Shown here: piece by piece, positions 56,383-64,000 of the stretch
How the letters are laid out: every line of letters begins with the position of its first letter
Position numbering within the stretch: position 1 is the first letter of the stretch
DNA from: Hemileia vastatrix
Taxonomy: Eukaryota > Basidiomycota > Pucciniomycetes > Pucciniales > Zaghouaniaceae
Assembly: GCA_030280995.1 (NCBI GenBank)
Contig: JASXTE010000002.1
Span: 39,367,183-39,431,182, forward strand
DNA length: 64,000 bases
Reading direction: 5' to 3'
Position numbers and translations under genes: made by a program
Notes under the pieces: generated by a model
What the model was told of the DNA's origin: nothing
What the model saw: only the letters and a program-made list of their open reading frames with translations
Database searches by the model: none

Positions 56383-58136
56383 TGTCAGGCTAAGGTCAAG
56401 TACAAGGACGTGAACTAGCTTGAATAGTCAGTTGTCTAGAAGATTTTAATGGTCCTATATGAATACTGTAGTTTTAATCCACTAAGTTGTAAAATATAAT
56501 CAAATATAAAGGTCTCAGTAATATAATTCTCACTATTCTTATATGTGGCTTACAATCTTTGTAGTTGGTAGAAAAATAGATTATTTAATTCAGATACTAT
56601 TCAAAAGTCTTATAAAAGTACTAATTGATATGTATTGTAATTTATTTGGTTATATGGGTTGAATTGTAATGATAAAGAATGAAGAAATACAACCCAAAAA
56701 CCTCCTCCTTTTATACACACTGAGTTCCCCAATGATTCCCTTGATGTACCACCCAATACAAAGTTAATGACGCCTCTAAACAACTAATAGACATGCCCAT
56801 CAACATTCCCAGTAACCCATGACATAATTAGAAGAATAACAACCGCCAAAATCCTGTAATAATAAGGGAAATCCATCAAAATTAAAGAAAAAGACAAAAA
56901 GAGAGTATATGCGTATAAAACAATAATATTAAAGACTAAAGGAGACTTTTTAAGGTTAATAATAGCTTAATAATAAGGTGGATTGACTCTAGAAATAATG
57001 GGGCTAATCCTGACATTATACTATGTGAAATTCCCATTCAAAAATAACCAAAATTGACTGAGAAACCACCCAAAAACTTAAAAAAGAGCGTGAGATGTGG
57101 GGTAACTACATGCAGTTCTTGGAAGGCGCTTGCACAGGTAAATCCTTGACTAAAATTAGGCGAATTTAAGCGTGGTGATGAAATAAAGTGCCAAGAGTGA
57201 GGTTATTAATGAAATTAGTGCATATAAACAAGGTCAATGCATTATTAATTAAGCTAGGACACTAAATAAGCGCCTGTCGCCTATTTTAGTGTGTTTCCCC
57301 ACAGTGGGCGTAGAATGTGGGGTAATTATAGTGTGAAAAAGCTAACTTTGCTAAAAATGAAGCTATTCACCACGCAATATGGGGGGCGGACTTGTTAGCA
57401 AGTCCGCAACCTTGGACTCAAGTTCACCACAGATTGAACACACATTGAGCTATTGACAAAGGAACCATACAATCAGGGATAAACACCACTCAGCAGAACA
57501 GTTTTAGGTGGGTCTTCAAGTAGAGTTCAATATGAGTTCAGTATGAGTTCAGTCTGAGTTCCATCTGAGTTGTGCCTGAGTTCAGGTTGGGGACTTGCTA
57601 GCAAGTCCACCCCCTATATTGCGTAGTGATTCGCACGGGAAAAAAGCAGGCAGTATGTGGCCAGTACACAGAAGCCATTTCTGGCATAAAAAACACCAAA
57701 TTTGAAAAGTGTTATTTTTATGCATTTAAATAGCCAAATCAATAGTTCTAAATGAGCCCAATTGATCTGTCAAAGCGCAATTTTGATATTCTCAATTTTA
57801 TAGCGCATATAGTCAACTTTTAAGTGAAATAAAGCGCATTTCTTGTTTTTTGCATAAAACAATGAATATAACAGCTTTAAGTGTACTTAAAATTTATGTA
57901 GCCTTATACTTAAGGTTCTTAAGATTACCCTAACATATTCCAACTTAATATTAAGTACATAAGACCTATAAAAGGTGTATATATGCGTGTATATAAGGTG
58001 TTATAATGGCATTTTTTGTGTATTATCATAATTTTACTTATGTATACTATTTGTGTACTCTTATTTATTATTCCCATGTATAGTTCATGTGTTTAACATT
58101 ACTTTTTACTCAGTCCTGGAGATATACAGGCTGAAA
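56383..58136 (-). repeat. 5' LTR of the full-length Ty3 element, with a nested MITE
   Basis: Length 1754 bp: 1490 bp of LTR plus 264 bp from a MITE and its target duplication. The end in window orientation is GGCTGAAA instead of GGCTGACA, one substitution in the terminus. Confidence 0.95.
57368..57628 (+). mobile_element. CACTA-type MITE copy 7 (261 bp) nested in the LTR
   Basis: It starts CACCACGCAATATGGGGGGC and ends CTATATTGCGTAGTG with ATT on both sides. The other LTR has the intact empty site with a single ATT, which proves the exact boundaries and the 3-bp duplication. Because it interrupts a very young LTR, the family moved recently. Confidence 0.95.
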
Positions 58137-58141
58137 ATCCT

Positions 58142-58886
58142 CCACCTGTACATCCTTACCATGGAAGCAGAAAATAGAAGGCTCAGGCCCAGGGGATGTT
58201 TCCTCTTCTGCCATGGTAAGCAATCTTTTTAATAAACATGCTAGTATGTTTAATACTAAACCTTCCTCTTCAGGTCATGTTGTTGAAAGTGGTGATAGAA
58301 CTTTAAAACCTCTCAAGAAACAAATTCCTGTTATGAGTCGTCCAAATGATGTAATCAGTAAATTGTCATTAGATGAGCCTTTACATTTCACTTCAACTTC
58401 TTTTGTAAATCCTTCTCTCTCTCTCTCTCTCTTTTTTTTTTTTTTTATTTATTTATTTATTTAAAAAATGATTCTGTGTGCACCTGACATTGTATATATG
58501 TCATACTTGAACAAACAAACTTTTGAAGAGAGTTTAAAAGATGTTCCTGATATTTTTTATTTTTATTTTTTATTTTTTTTATTTTTTTATTTTTTTTATT
58601 TTTTTATTTTTTTATTTATTTTTATTTTTTTATTTTTTTTTTATTTATTTATTTTTATTTTTTTATTTATTTTATTTATTTATTTATTTTTTTTTTCAAA
58701 GGGGGATAATAAAAAGATAAAGTTTTTAAAAGAATGATTAAAGCATGAACATGACAGATTACATCATTATCATTCACATTGTAAAAAGTGAGTTATTTTT
58801 TTATTTTTTATTTTTTTTCATTTACAAGATAAATCTTATTTTAAATTAAAAGACACTTTAAATCCTTTGAATGGGCTCAACAAAAC

Positions 58887-58924
<38 letters not shown>

Positions 58925-59474
58925 CATCACACATCTCACTTTCAGATTAAAAAAAAAAAAATTTTTTTAAAAAAATAAAAAAAAAAAAAAAAAAATCATC
59001 ATCTTCATCATCATCATCTGCATAAAGTTATGAGTGAATTAAAACCCCTCATAGATGAAAACACACTTCATTAATTAATTAATTAATTAATTAAAAAAAT
59101 AAAAATAAATAAAATAAAAAAATAAAAAAATAAAAAAAAAATCTTGTTATAATTCATTAATTCAATGGTAAAAAAAAAAAAAAAGATAAGTCTCAACTAA
59201 AGAAATGGACAGGTTATGGTCTGAATTGAACAATACTTCATTTGGGTGAACAAAAAGATTCTATCATGACCTAGATTACATCTTTTCTTATCGCTTTTGC
59301 TCATGCATCTCATGAATGAGGAGTTGTGAAGGAAGAAATGAAAATTTCTTTATCCTGTAAGTTGAATGAAATCCCTCTTAGCCCTTAAGAAAAAGACATA
59401 TCCTGCTTCTCCAAACAAAGAGAAAAGATATTGAGGATAATCTCACTATGCTCTTAAAAATGAACATTATTGAG

Positions 59475-59480
<6 letters not shown>
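58142..59480 (+). pseudogene. Relic of a related gypsy gag-pol within simple-sequence DNA
   Basis: Frames after 58213 read FNTKPSSSGHVVESGDRTLKP and MSRPNDVISKLSLDEPLHFTS. At 59320-59480 broken frames encode EEMKISLSCKLNEIPLSP, then the KKKTYPASPNKEK-type and EDNLTMLLKMNIIEK pieces. These correspond to HEMKISLSCDLDNIPGS and the RT lead-in of the element at 48166. Between them are long T-rich and TA runs (58430-58700, 58889-58922, 58945-59000), and a T run follows at 59480. Confidence 0.6.
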
Positions 59481-59518
<38 letters not shown>

Positions 59519-59948
59519 CACCTGACATCTTTTAAATCATGTCAACTTATCATCCTACTGAATGATCAACTATACAATCCATTGAATTACAAAACAAAAC
59601 AAAACAATGCAATGCAATATAATAGACAAGACAAGACAATATAATGTAAAAGGTCAGATCATTACACAAGTTTGACTACATCTCCATTTCATGACTCTCC
59701 ACAAGTCATTCAAAGAATGGAATGTGAACCTACTGTCAATCACCAACATTTATTATAGTTAAACAACATCATCTCATGAAATCATGACAAAAAAAAAAAA
59801 AAATCCAATATATATAAATAAGTCAAAATCAATCACACCAAAAAATCCCAAACTTTTCACAATAATATACATCTTTTTTTAATTGTAGAGATGACCATCA
59901 TGTCCTAGCATAACCACATCATCAAAGTACATCTATGTAAACTCTACC
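59481..59948. other. Simple-sequence and intergenic DNA downstream of the RhoGAP gene
   Basis: A T run of about 30, ACAAAACAAAACAATGCAATG-type repeats (59590-59640) and an A run near 59790. It probably includes the 3'UTR of the minus-strand RhoGAP gene. Confidence 0.5.
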
Positions 59949-61667
59949 TTATACTTCAGATCCATCAGTCAAAGACTCATTTGGGCTTTCAAATAATCCA
60001 ACTGAGGAAACTGATCCTTCCACATTGACACCACTTGTCTTTGGTAAACATCCAGAGGATTTAAACACCCTTACTGAACTCTCTTTTATCAAGTGTTGTT
60101 TCTGTAGCTGTTGCTTTTCTTTGCCTTTGTGTTGTTGTTGTTGTTGTTGTAGTAGATCATTAAAATCAGGATCTTGTATAGCTTGATATGAATGAGTAGG
60201 TTGATATATTGAACCTTGTAAACGTTGTTGTAATTTAGAAAGTGCAGGGATAAAAGGATAGGATGAAGATTTTGAGGATGACAATAGGGATTGTGATGAA
60301 GGTGATACAAAAGAAACAAGTTGAGTAGGTTTTTTAGAGGAAGATGAGGATGGAGGGTGATGAGTGTCCAAAGTAGAAGAACATTTAGGCTGTGTCAAAG
60401 TTGAACGGGAGGGAAACAGATAACGACCAAGTAGAGTAAAAGTGAAAAATGATGAAAAACGAAGAAATAGATTAGATGAAGATGACATGGTGTTAACATT
60501 AGTGTTGGTAGGCAATAAAGGAGAAGAAGAAGAAGAAGAAGAAGAAGAAGAAGATGATGATGATGATGAAGATATAGAAGTTGTGTGATGAGGTGAAATG
60601 AACGGAGTTAGATGTTTGGAAGAAAACAGTTCAGGATCAAAAATATCATGTAAACTATTTAACAAAAAAAAAAAAAAAAAAAAAAAAAAAAGCATGATTA
60701 GAGCCAAGTAAAAAAAAAGGAAAAAAAAAAAAAAGAAAAGATCACAAACTCAGTCATCATGATTTTCAACACTTGAGCCAGAGTTGTATTATGATGATGA
60801 TTTTCAGACAAGGATGATGATGAATTGGAAATGGAAATGGATGTAGAAGGAAGAAGGGAGTTGTCGGATAAAGACAAAGGGAGTTTACACATTTGAGCAT
60901 CGGCCATGAGGTCATTTGATTTGATCAAGACAGGAGCGATACATATAGCAAGATTGTGAGGATTCATTTTATTTACATCTAGATTGAAGAAGAGTGATTA
61001 CTTTGAGTTGTATAGTCGATATGAATGAATGAATGAATGAATGAACATATTACCAGAATGTAGAGAGATGTCATGTAATAAATGTAATATATGAGCGAGT
61101 AAGATGAGGGCAGATTTGTTGGGGATGGAAGGTATGAGGACATGTTGAATGTACATGGTAGATTGAGAAGGAGGGCAAGATTTGATGATTGAATATAAAG
61201 TAGAAGGAAAGATAGGTTGAGGGAGTTGGTTGAGGAAGGATTTGAGTAGAGAAGAAGCAAGATAGGGGGCATCAGGATGGTCGATCAGATTGATAGAAAG
61301 ACCTTGAGCGTAGGCCTGACAGACGATTTGAACGGCAGTTGCTGAAGGGGGACGACGAAAGAGGCCTTCTGCTTGCAAGCCTGTTTGAGAGAGAGAGAGA
61401 GAGAGAGAGAGAGGAAGAGTTTTAAATGGAGAGAGAGTAAAAATAAAAGAAACTATTAAAAAACCTTTTTGACGAATGCAATGGATAGCATCTTGAACCA
61501 TGATTGGAAGACGATATTGATGATTGGGAGAGATGAGAGATTCGATGGGGACACCAAAGAGGGGAGGAGGAGGAGGAGGAGGTAAAGAGACGTGAGATTC
61601 CAAGGTTAGGTTGTGTTTGTAAACATGATAAGGGATGGGTATTCTAGAAAAGGTGAGAATTAGTGAA

Positions 61668-61702
<35 letters not shown>

Positions 61703-62063
61703 TAGAGATAGGAAAATAAGTGGCGAGATGAGAAAGGGAAGATATGAAGAAGAGAGAATGAGGAGAGAGAAAAGAATTGAAGAAGACGAAGGAGAAGAGC
61801 TTTGAAGAGCAAGATGGATGAACGATGTAGAGAGGGAAGAGGAGATGAGGATGAGAGATAGCGAGAGCGGAATGTAGATGGAAGAGAAGGGAGAGGAAGG
61901 AAGGGAGGGAGTTGTGGTTGAGGAAGAGGATGAGAGAATAAGGAAGAGGAAGGAGATGGTTGAGGAAGTTGACTAGGAGGGGGAGTAAGGGATGAATAGC
62001 GGGAGAGGGAAGGGCAAGAGAGGAATGATGGGGCGAGAGAAGAGAGTGGGCATAGAGATGCAT
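59949..62063 (-). CDS. Sec14/CRAL-TRIO plus RhoGAP protein (p50RhoGAP/ECM25-like)
   Basis: Five exons join in frame: 62063-61702, 61643-61465, 61380-61054, 60978-60750 and 60654-59949, giving about 600 residues. Exon 1 encodes the end of a lipid-binding CRAL-TRIO/Sec14 domain (SLILFLNHNSLPSFL, LYIVHPSCSSKLFSFVFF). A proline run (LPPPPPPPLFGVPI) is followed by a RhoGAP domain. Its landmarks are GLQAEGLFRR with the arginine finger, SLLKSFLNQLPQPIF, and NKMNPHNLAICIAPVL across the exon 3/4 junction. The tail is Ser-, Gln- and Lys-rich with a Ser run. It should stimulate GTP hydrolysis by a Rho/Cdc42-type GTPase at membranes. The Sec14 domain is short at its N-terminus, so upstream exons may exist. 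Two introns contain long CT repeats. The start is shared with the opposite gene. Confidence 0.85.
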
Positions 62064-62342
62064 AGAGCGACGATGGTTGTGTGGTCGGTGGTGCTGTGTG
62101 TGTTGGGAGTGTTGAGTGGGCTGTTGGGGGGAGTGTGGGTGAAGATGATGGAGAGGAAGGGATGGAGGGAGTCAGGGGAGGATGGGCAGCAAGTATCAGG
62201 GGAGGATGGGCAGCAAGTATCAGGGGAAGGGCAGCTATCAGGGGAGGAAGAGCAGCCACCAACGAAGGAAGAGCAGCAATCAGCGAAGGAAGAGCAGCAA
62301 TCCAGCGATCGCCAACAGCAGCAATCCAGCGATCGCCAACAG

Positions 62343-62380
<38 letters not shown>

Positions 62381-63907
62381 ACACCACCCTCACTCTCACC
62401 AACACCAACACCCTCTCCACCCCCACCAACACCACCAACACCACCAACACCACCAACACCCCCTCTACCACCAACTCTCCTCCCCCTCCTCCCCCTCCTC
62501 CCCCTCCAACATCCTCATCACAGGCGCCCGTGCTGTCAAAGCCCTCGCCCTTGCACGCGCCCTCCATCGTCTTCCCAATCCTCCCCGCATCTTTCTTGCC
62601 GACTCTTCCTCTTGGACAACCCTCTCCCCTCCTGCTTTCTCCGTCGCTGTCGACCGTCTGCTCACTCTTCCCTCCCCCAACCTTCCTCTCAATGCTTATC
62701 CCAACGCAATCCTTCAGCTCATCAACTCCCAAAACATCCATCTATGGATCCCCTGCTCCGGTCCTTCCAATACCGTCTTAGATGCTAAAATCGCCCTTTC
62801 CCTTCCTCCTTCCTGTCGCTCTTTCGTCCCCCATCCTATCCTCGCTCATCATCTTCATCATAAACATCTCTTTGCTCTTCTTTTACGTTCTTTCAATCTT
62901 CTCTATCCTATCTCTTCTCCTCCTTTACTTTCCTCTCATCAAGCTATTCTTTTCCTTCAAGCCAATCACAACAACAACAACCCCTTCATCCTCAAATTCA
63001 TCGACTTTGTCAACGCTCCCGATCGTTCGGATTTCTCTCTCCTCCCTTTCCCTAACAACCCTTCAAAAACTGCCCTCTTCATCCACCAAAAACTTTCCTC
63101 CTTTCCTCCAAACACCTTCATCTTACAACAATTCTTATCCGGCCCCGAATTAGCTACCCATGCTTCTTTTCATAACGGTACTCTCTTATCCTTTGTCTGC
63201 GTCTTTGGTAGCTCCATGATCATGCGTTATCAATCTGTCTTGGCCGTACCCGAATTCCGTCATTTACATGATCTTACTCAAAATTGGTCTATCCAATTTA
63301 TCAATCTTCTCTCCGCTCATTTCCCTCAATATCCTCCTTATACCGGTCATTTCAGTATCGACTTTATTTATCACAATCATCAATTATATCCTATCGAATG
63401 TAATCCGGTCAGTTCCTTTTTTTTTTTTTCTCTCTTCTCTAATTAATCTATCCTTTGACTTTATTAATCAAAATCAAACAGCGTGTTCACACAGCCATCA
63501 CCCTCTTCCGATCCGTCTCTCAACAACTGGCTTCCACTTACTTGGATCCCTCCAACGCTCCTTCTGAACCTCTTCATCCACCTCCTTCCGAACCTCCTCA
63601 CATTTATCTCCATCATGCAATCCCTCTCCTCATTCACTCCTATCTTTTCCCTCATCATCATCTGTCTTCCTCCTTATCTTTGGCCTCTTCTCCCCAACCA
63701 TCTGATACAATCCTCTCCCTCTTCAAAGCTGTCTTCTTTTCTAAAACATTGGTCGATCCTTATTGGGATGATCAATCAAACGATCTATGGCCTTGGTGGG
63801 CATTAGGTCATCTTTATTACCCTAGAATATTATTCATTCAAATCTTTATCAGAAGAAAACCTTGGTTTAAAATCAATGTCAGTACTGCAAGAATTTGGGA
63901 ATGTTGA
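62058..63907 (+). CDS. Membrane-anchored ATP-grasp protein with Gln/His-rich linker
   Basis: Two exons, 62058-63407 and 63482-63907, join in frame at ECNP|RVHTAI (591 residues). An in-frame ATG at 61992 would add 22 residues and one at 62073 would remove five. Residues about 6-30 (VVWSVVLCVLGVLSGLLGGVW) form a membrane anchor. An acidic/Gln-rich repeat region and a poly-Gln then His/Pro stretch follow. A Rossmann-like N-domain (NILITGARAVKALALARALH) leads to the ATP-grasp core: ILKFIDFVNAPDRSDF, FILQQFLSGPELATHA, GHFSIDFIYHNHQLYPIECNPR. The last motif holds the metal-binding Glu and Asn. ATP-grasp enzymes join a carboxylate to an amine or thiol using ATP; the substrate cannot be told. The C-terminus (WPWWALGHLYYPRIL) is conserved-looking. 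Divergent with the RhoGAP gene. Confidence 0.8.
62180..62465 (+). repeat. Coding simple repeats: AGTATCAGGGGAGG units, then CAG/CAA and CAC runs
   Basis: Short duplicated units (GGATGGGCAGCAAGTATCAG twice, CAGCGATCGCCAACAGCAGC twice) precede a CAG/CAA run and a CACCAA run. They encode the Gln/His-rich linker of the ATP-grasp protein and are likely length-polymorphic. Confidence 0.85.
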
Positions 63908-64000
63908 TTTATTAAATCAATCTTTTTTTTTTTTTTTTTTTTTTTTATATATATTTCTTCCCCCCAAACATGATGGGTTGATTATCATCATATCTTATCT

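Larger units (their letters stand above)
48166..58136 (-). mobile_element. Full-length young Ty3/gypsy chromovirus (9971 bp including a nested MITE)
   Basis: Two LTRs (48166-49655 and 56383-58136) bound gag and pol frames on the minus strand. ATCCT is present immediately outside both ends (48161-48165 and 58137-58141), a classic 5-bp target duplication. The LTRs begin TGTCAGCC and end GCCTGACA in the element's orientation and differ by roughly ten substitutions by eye once the nested MITE is removed, so the insertion is recent. gag and pol are long and open, but a frame change within the reverse transcriptase start and a stop before gag suggest this copy is not fully intact. Confidence 0.95.

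Noticed and set aside
58468..58737. Phe/Leu-rich 89-codon frame
   Set aside because: Encoded by the TTTTA simple repeat.
61702..62262. Minus-strand Ser/Pro/Leu-rich frame of 186 codons
   Set aside because: It is a shadow of the RhoGAP first exon and the antisense of the ATP-grasp N-terminus; low complexity without motifs.
62280..62741. Minus-strand Val/Gly/Leu-rich frame
   Set aside because: Antisense of the CAG/CAC repeat and ATP-grasp coding sequence.

Overview
This is a eukaryotic, AT-rich, intron-containing window and is almost certainly fungal. Short introns (57-84 bp), a DED1-type helicase, a Sec14-RhoGAP protein, chromodomain Ty3 retrotransposons and a TET/JBP-like 2OG oxygenase of the kind expanded in rust fungi together suggest a repeat-rich basidiomycete. 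Pucciniales is my best guess; this is inference from protein families, not a computed placement.

Only three genes look like ordinary host genes. They are the DEAD-box RNA helicase DED1 (7352-9508, +, five exons), a Sec14/CRAL-TRIO plus RhoGAP protein (62063-59949, -, five exons) and a divergently transcribed ATP-grasp protein with a membrane anchor and a Gln/His-rich linker (62058-63907, +, two exons). The last two are head-to-head, and their first possible ATGs share one palindromic ATGCAT.

The rest is transposon-derived. 1-2053: the 3' end of a Ty3 chromovirus and its LTR, inserted into a PIF/Harbinger element (element A, 2054-4705). 5-7 kb: LTR scraps, a CACTA-type MITE and a TAA-flanked MITE just upstream of DED1. 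12879-19618: a complete PIF/Harbinger element (element B) with long TIRs and an ATT target duplication, inserted into an older decayed gene. It carries a HARBI1-like DDE transposase, a DNA-binding/coiled-coil accessory protein, a TET/JBP-like 2OG-Fe(II) oxygenase, a 93-bp tandem repeat, a 148-nt conserved folded block and a large C-rich/G-rich inverted repeat around CpG-bearing palindromes. 21.7-33.3 kb: decayed Tc1/mariner, Ty3 and Ty1/copia elements. 33.7-48 kb: almost gene-free AT-rich DNA with MITEs, LTR relics and a hairpin-forming minisatellite. 48166-58136: a young, nearly intact Ty3 chromovirus with an ATCCT target duplication, almost identical LTRs and one nested CACTA MITE. 58.1-59.9 kb: a gypsy relic and simple-sequence DNA.

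The most interesting system is the TET-like oxygenase plus accessory protein plus Harbinger transposase cassette. It occurs twice (complete in B, partial in A) with conserved gene order. Most premature stops in the elements could come from C-to-T changes (CGA/CAA/CAG to TGA/TAA/TAG), and one CGA-to-TGA case is supported by comparing A with B. This fits cytosine methylation and deamination and gives a possible reason for a transposon to carry a 5-methylcytosine-oxidase-like protein.
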